From: Hippopus hippopus | Taxonomy: Eukaryota > Mollusca > Bivalvia > Cardiida > Cardiidae | Direction of reading: 5' to 3' | Assembly: GCA_946811185.2 (NCBI GenBank) | Contig: OX328101.1 | Coordinates: 32,038,122 to 32,102,121, forward strand | DNA length: 64,000 nt | Shown: positions 1 through 20,000 of the stretch, in pieces | Layout of the letters: every line of letters starts with the position of its first letter | How positions within the stretch are numbered: position 1 is the first letter of the stretch | The notes under the pieces: generated by a model | The model's database searches: none | Told to the model about the DNA's origin: nothing | What the model saw: only the letters and a program-made list of their open reading frames with translations | Position numbers and translations under genes: made by a program

Positions 1-7443
<7,443 letters not shown>

Positions 7444-7486
7444 CGCTAATCGATTTAAAAGTCCAGCCACTTTTGGTATATTTTAT
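7444..7486 (-). other. CTPS1: Probable 5' UTR segment of CTP synthase behind an acceptor
   Basis: Immediately upstream of the start codon the minus strand reads TTTACAG then ATAAAATATACC. A splice acceptor at 7487-7489 would place the first untranslated exon, and hence the promoter, further right. No cDNA evidence is available here. Confidence 0.4.
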
Positions 7487-7945
7487 CTGTAAAGGTACGA
7501 TAAGAAATATAAAGTAAAAATCTGGATCAAATTACAAGTAAAACCGAGAAATTTGTTTCAATTCTCTGTGAATTTGATTAGAAAGGTCACAAAAACCTAT
7601 AGTACGGTTGACCTTTCCAGACAACAAATTCTTGGATGGCTGTCTTATCTCAACCACAGGTAAGTTAACAAGATATGGTAGTTTCACACTCTGAGTGAGG
7701 GTAAACAAATTGTCTTTATATGCTACTCAGTTTGGACACTGACCTGATAGAGTGTTGTTCAAAGAACTGGTAGAAGTAATTCCAGGAACACATAGGAGCA
7801 TGGGCCATGTGATTTGACTGAAATAATATTGATAATAGTCAACTCCATACCTGCTTTTCTGAAAACATAAATGCGTCAGGTTTTTTGTAAATGGGATTGT
7901 TGATTTTCAGGATTGAAACACCTTACTATCACTTTTACTTTCAGT

Positions 7946-8173
7946 TTAACTCTTTACCCAACAACAAAATTTTAGACTCATACAAATTGAAAGCATTTGC
8001 ATAGGAAAAATTGTAGGTGGCCCAAGTGACAAAGTTTGTCTTTGATAAAGTAGAAAACATTGTGGGAAAAGGAGAAAATGCTGGTTCCCAGCATTTTCTC
8101 TTTTTCCCACAATGTTTCAAAAGCTTTCTTTCTCAGGGTTGTTAAAACTCAGGATTGCGTGGTAAAGGGTCAA
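7946..8173 (+). mobile_element. Family-1 TTAA MITE, near complete
   Basis: TTAA CTCTTTACCCAACAAC start and gtggtaaagggTCAA end (one target copy mutated). Good palindrome at about 8060-8113. Confidence 0.88.
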
Positions 8174-8377
8174 ACCACTTCTGAATTCCATATGTACCAA
8201 CATACTGTGTTTGATTTACAGAAGTTTCGGTAAATAACAGGATCGGTAAAAATGACCTATACAGACACCCTCTTTTACCATACATGTTTCAAAGTTAAAC
8301 TTTTCTTATCCGTAAGGACGGTTATTCATTTGTTTTGTTATTCTGAGGAATGAAAACAGCTGTTGGTTACAGTTATC

Positions 8378-8606
8378 TTAACTCTGTATCAGACAACAAA
8401 ATTTTAGACTAGTCCAAATTGGAAGCATTTGCAGATGAGAAAATTAACGTGACTCAAAAATTGAAATTTGTTTTGGGATGGGAAGAAAACATTGTGGGAA
8501 AAGGAGAAAATGCTGGTAACCAGCATTTTCTCCTTTTCCCACAATGTTTTCAGAAGGCTTCTTTCTCAGGGTCATGAAAACAAGGGATTGTTTGGAAAAG
8601 GGTTAA
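8378..8606 (+). mobile_element. Family-1 TTAA MITE, complete
   Basis: 229 bases, TTAA at both ends, outer end CTCTGTATCAGACAAC slightly mutated. The palindrome at about 8495-8545 is essentially perfect. Confidence 0.9.
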
Positions 8607-9950
8607 AGCCAGGTAACAGTGTGACATTACACAGCATCTTCTCTTTTTAGTAGCTATTTTATCAAAACCTCTCGCTCTAGCAAAGTCCTGCGTGGATTAC
8701 CTTACGAAATTAAAATTCATGTAACAAACATTGGTCACATGTGAGACCTCAGGTAAAAAAAATCATGGACGAAAAAGGCCATTATGGAATTTTCCTCTAT
8801 GACTGTCTGACTTTCTTTTCTAAATTCTGAATTCCCTTTGCTCTCCTTTTAAATTTCAAAAGCCCTTTATATGGCCAATCATATATTCAGTATTGCCATG
8901 ATGTAAACATTCCCAATACACTCAGGGATATTTACAAATACGCGATATATTTAGAAAAAAAAAACTTGAAACCATTCTATTCTACATCTGGACATCCAGC
9001 AACGGCGTATGTTTTTGTGTTACTGAAAAATGCTGGGAGAGCAATCAACATTAATTAGCACATTTTGGCTTGACCAAAAACACACAGTCAAAAGCCGATC
9101 AAGGAAATCAGTTGGCACATTTTAAATAGTTGCAACTTCATCTTATACGAACAAAAATGAAGGTATCATGTGACTTCTTCTGTTGATTGCCAGTGGTGCC
9201 AAATGTGTCTATGTAGAAAAAAAAGTCTCCAAAAATGAAGCACTGGCAAATCTACTGGCGACAAGTAATGCCTATACAACAATCTTAAAATATCTAAACT
9301 CTGACATAAACAATATGTATCAATTGTGAGAGAAGCATGTGTCAATGTTTATCACCGCTTATCAAGCTGGCATGTCATTAATGAAAAACATAATAATGAC
9401 ATTAATCCGCTTATCTAGTATAAAATGACAGGTTTTGAAGTTTTTTGTTATCCTTATTGACAGTTTTATGGCAAATCATGGGGCAATACCTATCCGAAAA
9501 TAAACTGACATGAAAAATAGATCCTGCAAAAACCCATGATACAACTAAATGTCACTCTGACATTGTCTGATCAGTTACTTCTGATGGTCTTCTCAGCTTT
9601 TTAGTGACTTCAGGCAATAAATTTATTCAAATATCTGTATAAAACATTTCTTTTTTTTCACTGCAAATCATCTACAGGGATCTCTTTATCACTAGTTGGG
9701 AACCACTATTGTCATACGCTCTAAAATGAAATCCTAACCCCAGATTTTCAGCCCGAAGGGTAAGTGTACCCTAGAAATAAAAAGCTAGTGAGAACACTGA
9801 CCTCCAATCAATTCGTTCTCTACGTCCTTTACTGAACTTAGGCATACATCAGTAATTTTCTACACATGGGTATTGAAATGAACAAAATTCAATTTTCCCG
9901 TAACAAAATTATTTTAAAACTGCCAATACACAGTGTTGTTATTAGGTAAA
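8607..9950. other. No recognisable gene
   Basis: AT-rich sequence between CTP synthase and the inverted-end element. I see no convincing exon, RNA gene or intact repeat on either strand. Confidence 0.5.
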
Positions 9951-9960
9951 AAATATTGAC

Positions 9961-9990
9961 GGACACCAGTGTCCCCCTGGACTGGTGTCC
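9961..9990. repeat. 10-bp perfect inverted repeat with 10-base loop
   Basis: GGACACCAGT at 9961-9970 and its exact reverse complement at 9981-9990. Function unknown; could be the edge of a small element. Confidence 0.55.
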
Positions 9991-10436
9991 CTCTCAGAAA
10001 ATCTTAAGAGGACATTCTGTAAAACAGAGGGACAAAGACCACTTCACAAAAAGTTGACTCATGCCTGTAAAGTATTTTTGTATGCATATTTCAACAAACT
10101 TTGTTGCAAGCAAATGGTTTTGAAAGTTTCAAAGCAAACTCACAACAAACCCGACATATACCTATTGGAATCATTTGCACGACCCCTCCTGAAATTTCCT
10201 ATTTTTCTTCTTGGATTTAGAGCAAGATTAATTTTGACAGCTCTACTTTCATTATTACTGCTGATGTGGGTTAAATTTCCCCATTTTACCTTCCTTATTT
10301 CGGAAATTAGTAGCCGACAACATTTACACATCATGATGCATACAGATTGCTTAACATAATATTGTTAAATGCAACGTGACAATAATTTGAAAAAACCTAG
10401 ACGTAGGAAGGCTGACAAAAAGCTAGTCAATACAAG

Positions 10437-11980
10437 TATTGACTGGGCCGCAGTTATAACCAGTTAAAACCGGTCAATACCAGTCAAAAGTGGTCGAATG
10501 AAGGGGTTGATTGGGTCCATTAAATCACTGGCAAACATGCCTGTCCTTTTTCTAAATTGGTCATAAAAGCTCTTCTCCTACATCCTGTACATGAATATAT
10601 TATCATCAACATCATAGTTTTTATCAATAAGGTCCTTTTTTATCTGATCATAATTCAAAAAACATTATTGCTGTTCAACTGAAGAGGCTGATTGGATTAA
10701 CTGTCCTTTTCATGAACTTGTATGAGGTCTGTTCTTTTCAACCAAACAATTTTCATCTACCATCATTCCTTATAGTTTACACAATTGTTTATAGTTCTAC
10801 ATGCTGGATATGAATAAGGTAAAATTATCAGGATTTTCAAGTATATTTTTTGTTCAAAACATATTTTTATCAGATTGTACCCGACTTCTTTCTCTCTCTC
10901 TCTCTGCTCTTCCCCTCCCCTCCTGTACACACAAACACACTTAAATTTTAAAAATACAGATTATTTAACATAGTCTTTCATCATAAAAGTTCAAAGGTAG
11001 CATTGAAAAGCAGCTAATATATAATTTTCATGTAAAATTCCAGAAAAGCAATCACACATAGGCAAACATATGAAATGCACCTGTTATTAATCTATATGCA
11101 TACTGAGGCACACATGTAGAAGGCTGTAACTGATTAACCAAACAATGGTTGAGGATACATTAATGTCTTTAAGTACATTTAAGTGTTTACCTACACCTTG
11201 AATTGCTGTCAAAACACATTAAAAGGTGTAAAAATTGGCCCTCTCTACCCCAGTCGGTGTGGCTTAGATCTACCAAAAGGACCAATTAACCCTTTACCAA
11301 ACAATTCCTGAATTTTACAACCAAGAGGAAGAAGTCTTCTGAAAACAGTGTGGGAAAAGGAGAAAATGCTGGTAACCAGCATTTTCTCCTTTTCCCACAA
11401 TGTTTTCTACTCTTCTAAAGTCAAGTTTCAAAATTTTTGAGTCGCTTTTATTTTGTCGTCTGCAAATGCTTTCAATTTGAACAAATCTAAAATTTTTTTG
11501 TTTGGTAAAGAGTTAATTGTCCCTACATGTATATGTGATATTCTACTTGACACCAGGCTTTAATCCTATGGTGTGAAATATTGATTTATATGCAATCAAG
11601 ATAATATCTTATCATCAAGCAATTACTTAAGGTGTCAAAAATGAATCCTAAAATCCTGTTTGGAACTTCTATACAGTTTTTGAAAACTGGCAAAAGCTAC
11701 CTGATCAGTACCCTTGATAGGGATGTAACAAGTTTTTTCACTGAAATCAACTCTTACATATTGATGAATTAACCAGATTGTGAAACAAAGAACATCCCCA
11801 CAACAAACCATTCACTAAATAATATAACTGTCCTCTTAAAACTCATCTGACCAATAAAATTTCAAAATGACCACTAAAATAATTCAATCAACCACTTTTG
11901 ACCAGTACTGACCACTTCTAGAGTACTGACCGGAGCGGTTTTAACCTCTTAAAACCACCCCTGGTTTCGACTGCCCAACC
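10437..11980. mobile_element. Candidate long-terminal-inverted-repeat element (~1.5 kb)
   Basis: The left arm at about 10437-10512 (gactgggccg, aaccagttaaaaccggtc, gtcaaaagtggtcg, ggggttgattg) reappears inverted at about 11886-11980 (caatcaaccacttttgacc, gaccgg, ggttttaacc, gactgccc). Both arms contain short internal repeats of a GGTTTTAAC/CCGGTCA theme. A family-1 MITE sits inside at 11286. No transposase frame; target duplication not resolved. Confidence 0.5.
11286..11516 (-). mobile_element. Family-1 TTAA MITE, complete
   Basis: 231 bases, TTAA CCCTTTACCAAACAATTCC to ttggtaaagagTTAA, perfect-looking palindrome at about 11352-11402. Inserted inside the inverted-end element. Confidence 0.92.
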
Positions 11981-12817
11981 TTGAGATGTATAGTGTAGTA
12001 ATTTTACAAACCCCTTCAAACTGGTCACCAATATTATGCTCAAAAGTACCCAACAACAGTAGAAAAAATCTTGAAACAGTCTAAGATTTGCTATCCACTA
12101 TATAACAGAACAGAATATAGTAATGTACTGCATGTATCGGACACTGCAAAGTGAGAAAATAAAGAACTTGAGCGAGCCCAGTGTGCGACTTACAGCCAGC
12201 TCATTTTTGGGGGACATTTTCCAAAGAACTGCTGGAATCCTGTGATGGCATGGCCTATGCACAACACTGAAAACATATACTGGGATCACACACTAAAACA
12301 AAATTATGATAATACGACAAGGTAAACATTTAAAGTAATTTAATTCAACATATTCAAATTAAAGCAGTTGATTGAAACTGCCAATGATCAGATAGAAATG
12401 TAAAAAAAAAAATCCACCCCATATTCAATTAAATCATTCAAAATTCTTCTTAAAACTTGAGCAATAGTCTGTTGCATAATTAACAATTATAAAAGCAACA
12501 CAAAATGACATAAAGGAGATTAAATTATAACTATCAAATAACAGGTTATTGGTCTTCCGGATTTAGAAATCTTGTCATATAATTTTTCACCGATATAGCA
12601 ATCAACAGAGATGTCCATTTGCAATGGAATAAGAAAAGAATAACACAAAGATCAGCAAAGGCAATTTTATTTATACTGCAAAAATATGCCAAAAAATTAA
12701 AATTCAATGCATTGTACAAGAAACTGCAAAATAGATGACCGTTTGGGTTTTTCTTTTTGTGTGGAGAAAATCAACAGTTTTTTTTTACAACGACCATTTC
12801 AAAAAAATAATAAAATC

Positions 12818-12895
12818 GTTTGGTGTCGAAATGACCAAAATAGGCGTCGAAATTGTCAAAGTGTCGGAATGACCGCGTGTCGAAATGACTAGATA
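12818..12895. repeat. Four imperfect iterations of 'gtgtcgaaatgacc'
   Basis: gtgtcgaaatgacc, gcgtcgaaattgtc, gtgtcggaatgacc and gtgtcgaaatgact follow one another at 16-20 base spacing. The style resembles the iterated terminal repeats of the element at 40012, so it may be one end of a related element. Confidence 0.55.
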
Positions 12896-14485
12896 CCGCC
12901 CACCACGTTTGGTAATATCCCCACAAAATAGCCACGAAAAATCAAGAGGGAATTTCCCGAAATTACTCCATTTTAGTTGTATCAGAGTCTTAATTAGACG
13001 TTCAGTATCTTCATACCAAGCATTTCCCCCCTTGCCTTGTAAGAAAATTTATTTTAGCGTTGACAAAGTTGAAACATCGATCTCGATGACTTTAAAGTTT
13101 ACGTGCGCGAAAACCAGTGGCAATCACGGTATTTCACACCCAGAATAATTCTCATTGGCGGTGCAATTTCCTAGACAATTTGTAAAGTTAATGATAATAA
13201 TGACTTTGATAACAGGAAAAAAAAAAACCTTGTCTTCATTACACAAGTTATTTTTAATTTCTCACCAATAGGAACTCCACAACAGATTTTCGAAGGAAAC
13301 ATATGGTGGTAACAAACCCAAATGCCGGGAACCATTAATATTCGACTTCATCTGAAACCATAGCGCGGGTGTTGCTGAAAACAGTTCTAGGATTTCTTTT
13401 TTTATTTCCGGAAAATAACATGTTGAAATTTACTTTCAGTTTTGATTTCTTTACCTGACTTGCTTTTCAGGGACATGGCTGTGTTTCCGACCCGTTAAAT
13501 GTAAACAAAATCATACTTAAAGTAACAATAGCGGACAAAAGTAACCAAAGCATGCTTTCTACATTGTCCAAATTATGATAACATAAGAAATCAATTAAAC
13601 CTTACCATTAATGATATAACAAGAGTTTCTCTTTGAACTATCCTATATGGGGACGAAAGTCTTAGTCTGCCTTCAAATAAAATAATATTTGCTGCAGTTC
13701 ATACTTATATTCGTGCAAGTGGGAGATTTAGATATTAGCAAAACTGATCTTATTTTTTTTCTATTAAGCGATGATTAATTATCCGTCCTCCAAACTGGCT
13801 TAAGTCTTCTGAGTAATAACAAATTCCTGTGGAATTGTAAGGTCAGGTTGTAAGTTGTTTTTATGGTCCTTACATATCGATTATCAGTTAACAAGTTTAC
13901 CAGTATGCATAACTCCACATCCATCTTTTCCTCTTTTTACCTCCCTTGTCTTTCTCTATTTTTATTTTCTTCATTTTTGTTTTTTGTGACTTCTTTAAAG
14001 ATGCTGCGTAACCGGAGCTTGGAGAGGAACTATATAAGCTTAGCTTTCGTTCCAATCCATTTCATAGAATTATTCTTGTTATTATACTGACTGATCTGTT
14101 TTTCTATGTAATTCTATGAATAAAATATGTTTAAACTAAAGCATGCGTTAAAATGCATTTAGATTGTACTCACACCATATAAAAGTATGGTAATTACTTA
14201 GTCTCAATAATGAGACGCTACGGTGATTTTTGTCATATTTGGACATTTATTGTACACCGTACCGTCTCAAGTCCATCGAAAATTTTCCGGTAGCAAAGAT
14301 AGAGTGCTATAGATACTGCTTTTATGTTTCGTCGGTTTAATCGGTATTGCAGCGAAATGCAATTAACTTTTAGTAACAAATATGACCAAAGACAAATTAT
14401 TTAAACCTTCATAACATAAAGAGCGTGTAGAAGTCGTTTACAACATGTAAATCTCGGAAAAATCACTGACGAAATTTATCGTGCG

Positions 14486-14500
14486 TGGCGGCCATTTTGT
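14486..14500 (-). promoter_or_regulatory. GGCGGCCATTTTG, YY1-like site (weak candidate)
   Basis: The + strand reads gtggcggccattttgtg. A CCAT core in a GC-rich context resembles YY1 sites near animal first exons. If CTP synthase has a distal 5' UTR exon it could lie hereabouts, but nothing else supports that. Confidence 0.2.
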
Positions 14501-14792
14501 GTGTTATCGGGAACGTAAACAACTCGAGTAACAGATGAAATGCACGGTTTTCTCTTATGTTCAGCGTTTAAATTGAAAATATTTGTATTTCAAACAAAGG
14601 GTTATTAAATACGCAAGCAAGAGGTATGTTTAATTCCAAGTTTTGTGCTGTATTTGCGAAACAGTAAGAGTTCAAACTTGCGCACAAAATCTGTGCGGGG
14701 CTTTCAACTGATTTTGTCTTGATCGTCTCTGTACCCAGAGGCGAACAGTCAAAAAGTAACATCGCCTTTGGGGACAGATATCTGTACTAGGT

Positions 14793-15028
14793 AATTATTG
14801 TGAAGATGACAATCTGTTATTGTGCGGTCGGTCCAAGTGTTTCTCGGTGGAAGAGAACATTATTTCAAAACAAGGCTAAAATTATGCCAGGTCACTTTAG
14901 ACATCTTTTGTTTACTTAAAATCAGCTTCATTTTGAAATTCATTTTTTGCCAGCAACTAAACTTATCGTAATTTACGATCCCTGCTTCGACCGACAACAC
15001 AATAACAGATTGGAATCTACACATTATT
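14793..15028. mobile_element. MITE with AATTATTGTGAAGA-type terminal inverted repeats (copy 1)
   Basis: The left end aattattgtgaagatgacaa with ctgttattgtg is mirrored by the right end 'cacaataacagattgg' to 'acacattatt'. A second member is at 61461-61667. About 236 bases, no coding capacity. Confidence 0.7.
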
Positions 15029-15802
15029 TTTCATGCTTTTAAATAGTAAATTTACATGCAATTAAACACCTATGTTGTGTTTTGGCCGCTACCGGGCCTT
15101 TACATATCTATCTAATCTAGTAGCGCGAGCCGTTCTGTTTTCGAGGTGCTTAACGAAACTTTACTGAAAACCAAAATCATTTTTTTCAACGAAGAATCAA
15201 TTTTAAATGCCTCTGGATAAAAACCATGTAGCTTCTGCTTGATTCATGCCTATCAAACGGTAAATTACGGTATATTGGTCCCTTCTACCAATTTATATGC
15301 AGGTCAGGTCAATGAGGACAGTTTAGGCCTGTTTTAAACTCCATTTTAACGTAAAACAACTGCAAGTATTGAGCTATCTCAACAAAAGGGCTGGAAATAT
15401 TTTCTTTCAGTAGAATCTAGCAGTAAATCTTCTGGAAAAATATTTCAGTCATAAAAAACCGAAGGGAATAAGTCACGAAATTCTCTTGTTTAATTATAGA
15501 TCGGAACCTTGTCACATTACTACAGTATGGTCTAATGGCTTTTTAGCATCAAAACTTACTAAGTCACATGTTCGAAACTATGAAAAAAAAAGGTTAGGAA
15601 AAGGAGTTTAAGTTCGCAAGTATCGATCGGGTCTTAAAAAGTGATGAGAAATTAGTCTATATTTCCTCAATAAATGAAAGGGAGGGGAAAACAAAACGTG
15701 TACAATAAACAGACAAACAGAATGTATACTAGATCTAGATCATAAAGTGGAAATCAACAATGACATTGTTATTTGGCCACATGGAATGTATGTAGATGGA
15801 GC

Positions 15803-15872
<70 letters not shown>
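15803..15872. repeat. (AT)n(TG)n microsatellite
   Basis: About six AT units followed by about 28 TG units, inside the composite repeat. Confidence 0.95.
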
Positions 15873-15873
<1 letters not shown>

Positions 15874-16125
15874 CTGGCAAAAGGGGGTTTAATGTATCTC
15901 CGTGATGCATGATACTAAGGATGTCATCACATGTTCATGGATCCATAAAGTCCATTTTGTAAAACAACCGGCTGAATCATGAGGTAGATTAGTCCTCTGA
16001 CATACCAAAAATTGACCAATAGCAAAAAGTTGCGGCCCGGGTCAGCCTGCGCAGATTGCGCAGGGTGACCTGGGTCGATACTTGTATCAGATGCATTAAA
16101 CCCCCTTTTCACAGAGCGTGGCACA
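15873..16125. mobile_element. Foldback/MITE with 'aaaagggggtttaatg' ends and a CpG-rich hairpin (copy A)
   Basis: The left end 'ggcaaaagggggtttaatg' is mirrored by 'cattaaacccccttttcac'. Near the right end, gggtcagcctgcgcag, a 3-base loop and tgcgcagggtgacc form a stem. The same end occurs at 20771 and 21383, and the whole element at 51714-51955. Confidence 0.65.
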
Positions 16126-16632
16126 TATTATACAATTACAATGAAGAAGCTGTATTATTTTTTGACGAGCGAAGCTAGTCTATAGGCATCAAGATTGACC
16201 CAGACTCGGTGTAAACAAAAAATCCCAAAGTCACCAAATACTGCCTCACAGAAAATAATTCTTTCTGTTAGAAATTTTAATTCTGCTATATATGATAATT
16301 TTGACTATCTCTGTGTACATCTGTACCACCCCTATTTGAACATGTCTTCTTGCAAAGCAATAGACTGAACACTATGTCATCGATAAGGTACAAGATGTTT
16401 GCTTTCATGTAAATTAAGTGACCTATGCAAATCAGACTCATATCATTTATTCCTACACGTTGTAACATTATGAATGAATCTAAAAATAGATACACCTAGG
16501 GAACCTGTCGCAAATGACGTACAGCTACATTACATTAACCATCACCGGACATGGAACCCTTGTCATTCCTTTAGTCTCTGATTATTTAAATCATTGTTTA
16601 CTGTTAAACTGTTATCTTATGTGTTGTATATT

Positions 16633-16750
16633 AATCTATTACCACACAATCCCGAGTTTTAACGACACTGGGCAAGAAACCCTTTGAAAACATTGCGGGA
16701 AAAGGAGAGAATGCTGGTAACCAGAATTTTCTGTTATTCCCAAAAAATGC
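16633..16750 (-). mobile_element. Family-1 MITE, half copy
   Basis: Starts 'attaccacacaatcccgag' and runs through the palindrome, then ends abruptly at 'cccaaaaaatgcc' just upstream of the candidate promoter at 16929. Confidence 0.7.
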
Positions 16751-16928
16751 CAAGCAAAGTCCCCACCGGGTGGTTTCTCAGGATCATGCCAACTATCAAC
16801 AGGGGTATTGAAGAGATCATTGAAAAATGTTTTTGATAATATTCCAATCTCATCTAATATAAATTGTGAGTGAGCCTAATATGAGGCTTCTGTGCTTGTC
16901 TGTTTTAGTCGGTTTTAAGCCGATCCGA

Positions 16929-16975
16929 TCACGTGATTTCTCAACCGCTCACGTGATTACTCAATATTTGGCGGG
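16929..16975 (+). promoter_or_regulatory. Promoter-proximal pair of TCACGTGA E-boxes plus TTTGGCGGG
   Basis: Perfect octamers TCACGTGA at 16929-16936 and 16949-16956, exactly 20 bases apart, then TTTGGCGGG (E2F-like) at 16967-16975, all within 55 bases upstream of an ATG in good Kozak context. TCACGTGA is the binding form of MITF/TFEB/USF-type bHLH-ZIP factors. Actual use as a promoter is inferred. Confidence 0.5.
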
Positions 16976-16981
16976 CGGGAC

Positions 16982-17026
16982 ATGGCGTCCAAAGAAGAAA
17001 AATACCGAACAGTTTGTTTCGGAAAT
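16982..17026 (+). CDS. Candidate first coding exon (MASKEEKYRTVCFGN)
   Basis: ATGGCGTCC start directly after GGCGGGCGGGAC, 15 codons, then donor GTAAGTATG. The combination of a GC-rich leader, Kozak context and near-consensus donor is the best evidence of a transcription unit outside CTP synthase. Confidence 0.5.
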
Positions 17027-20000
17027 GTAAGTATGTTTCTTAACCCTTCGTAATTTGTTGATTGTTCCTGAGTAATCGAAGTAGCATGCAAATTATGATT
17101 TTCTTCTCCTGTCTTCCTCGTATTCACACCAGCGCCTGTCTGCTCATCTCTTACTCTTCCCGCCTTCCGATTTTTTTTTTTTTCTGAAATGTGTCTCAAG
17201 AGATCGTTTGAGTATTACTAAGATCACTTATTCTTATAACTTTTTCCTTGAAGTAAATTGAAATCGTTAACATGCACTCCATGAAATTGTAAGGGTGAAA
17301 TTAAAAGAAAATTGCTTGTTGTGAATACGGGTCCTTGATTTAGATTTATGATGCCTTAGCATGATAATTATACGAACTGGTGTGAACAAAGATCAAGTAT
17401 AATAGGCTATTCAGTCTTCACTACACATCAAAGTTTTAGACTCGTCCCATTTGACAGCTGACGACAAAATGAATGTGAATCGAGAATTTGAAGTTGTTTT
17501 TGGAAGGGTAGAAAATATTGTGGGTACTGGAGAAAATGCTGAAAATCTGATTTTGTCACTGGCCTGTGCATCTGATCCTAAGTCACCATATCAATCGATG
17601 ATAAATCCTAGATCAGACTATATGTTCTGTGCTGTCTCATCCTGATACACTATATCTACTAAGCAGCTGAAAAAGAAATCAACTGTTAACGACGTATAGA
17701 TCTATCACAATTTTTTTCTATTGGACAGATCTTGTCTTAAACTTTGTACATACAAAGCTCATCATGTCTCTGGGTGATTACAGTAAAAAAAGATAAGGAT
17801 AACCATGCTCATTTCTGAGAAATTTGCCCTTGAAAAAGGTATAAAGTTCCATAATTCAGCTTATATTGGAGTTCACACACTTTCTCTAATAGTCAGTTAA
17901 ACAGGAAAATTACTAGAAGAATATACAAATATACTTCATTTGAATGAAAAATCATTTAGTTATGCACAAACAATATATAAAAGCCTGGTTTTGAGCATGG
18001 TAAATGTACAAACATGCATGTTATATATAGACCATTGAGTTAAAAAGGGAGATAATTTGACCAAATTAAGGGTTAATCTTTATTAAATACATACTTTCTA
18101 AAAATTTCCACACTAATAGTATTTATAATTCTATTCAATTAGAAAAAATAAAAATGGCATGTATCCGTGCTTATTTTGTCAGAAAACAGGGATGAAGGTC
18201 ACTGTGAAAGTTATTTTTTCAAGGAAAAAAATAGGATAAAAGCTCAGCAGATACAGTGGGAAAAGGAAAAATTGCTCATTAGGAGTGATTTCTCCTTTTC
18301 CCACAATAATTTTCAAAGTTGAAACAGCTATACTTACACATTTTAAGTTTACTGCTTTTGTTCACTTGTTTGATGTCTAGTGCCGTGTCAACATTATTTT
18401 AATTATTTGAGAGTGCCAGTTCACAGATCTATTTTTTTCTCTTTACCCGAAGAAAGTACTACTTGCTTCAGTGCACCAGTAGTATTACCATAAGTGTGAA
18501 AAATACATAGGTGCACTTTTGATTCATTATCCATGACACATGCGCAGTAGAATGCGCGCAAACATTTGTGATATACATCGTTAACTAAGCTTTTTCACAG
18601 GCAAAGTTTTTGCAGCCACTTTAGTAGCAACCACCACATGTTTTTAACTCTTAACCAAACGAAAAAATTTTGGACTGTACCAAATTGAAAGCATTAAAAG
18701 ACGACAAATTAAAAGTCACTAAAATGATGATTTCTGTCTTTGATTGGGTAGAAAACATTGTGGGAAAAGGAGAAAATGCTGGTTACCAGCATTTTCTCCT
18801 TTTCCCACAATGTTTTCAAAAGCTTTCTTTAGGAGGGTCGTTAAAAGTCGGGATTGTGTGGTAAAGAGTTAATCCCAAGCTCATACTTACAATCATGTAT
18901 TCAACAGGAAGAGCTTGAAAAGACATTGAAACAACACTTTAAATTTTTAAAATATCTTATCTGGATCAAAAGTAATGAGGATTCGAAAAGTGAAAAAAAT
19001 AGGCATTTGTTTTTTGATTTTCAGGCTAAAAAACCTCTATGTGCTCTTGTTTGAGTCGCAGAACCATTTTGAGGAAAATTTCAACTAATCTGTTCATTTC
19101 TTAATTAAAAAGATTTAAACACCTAATTTTCCATTTTTATGTATTTTTTCATGCTCTTTCTATTGTTGTAATTTTTCTTACATCTGTAATAAGTATTTTA
19201 AAGGTATTTTGATCCAAAATTAGAAAAAAATTATTCTAAATATCATTTATTTAAATTTAAAAGGCAAGCATAAATTGCATGGATAGGCAACTTGTAATTA
19301 TCACAGCCATTGGTATGCATGTAAACCTTATTATTATTTTACCTTATTCATCATTATAAAGAACTGTATGAGTTTTTTCATGGTGATAAACTAAAAAAAA
19401 AACCAGATAGATATCACATTAACTCTAACAGTTGACAATTTTAGGCTTGTCCACATTGAATGTGATAACGGACTACAAACAAGTTATGGCTCAATGATGA
19501 AAATTGTTTCAAAAAGAGAAGAAAAAATCATGAAAAATGGAAAAAATGCTAGTTACCAGCATTTTCTTCTTTTCTTACAATGTTTTCAAAAGCTTTGTAT
19601 CTCAGGGTTGTCACTAGTGGCTAAACTGGTGATGTGCCACCAAACTTTCTCAGCAAAGGGCCAGAGCTATCAAAATTAATGTCTATTTCATGTCTGTTTT
19701 CTGTCTGGTAAAATATACCTGAATATATGAAGAATGATTGATTTCATTTCAAATCTCTCTTTTCACAACGATTTTTTGCTGTTTTCAACAAAGAACCTGA
19801 TCTAAAACGCATGTGATTAGTTATCTGAACTTCGAGTTTGGTCCAAATATACATCTTTTGGCAGGTGCCCGACATACAGTTCATTATTTTACTGAATCAT
19901 TATGAAAATACAAAAAGGCAAAAACAAGGAATAATATTACCTCCTAATACTTTCTGTTGACATTTCTTTTTACATTTCAAACCACTTTAATATTGAGATA

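Larger units (their letters stand above)
11985..14780. other. No recognisable gene; small repeat fragments only
   Basis: Mixed AT-rich sequence. The only structure I see is the iterated motif at 12818-12895. Several short open frames lack splice context or protein-like composition. Confidence 0.4.
15400..16125. repeat. Interspersed composite repeat with (TG)n (copy A)
   Basis: From ttctttcagtagaatc through 'aagtcacgaaattctcttg', the microsatellite and 'aagggggtttaatgtatctcc' to a hairpin and 'cttttcacagagcgtggcac'. Most of it is repeated at about 51010-51955, where an extra ~290-base SINE is present. Confidence 0.8.
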
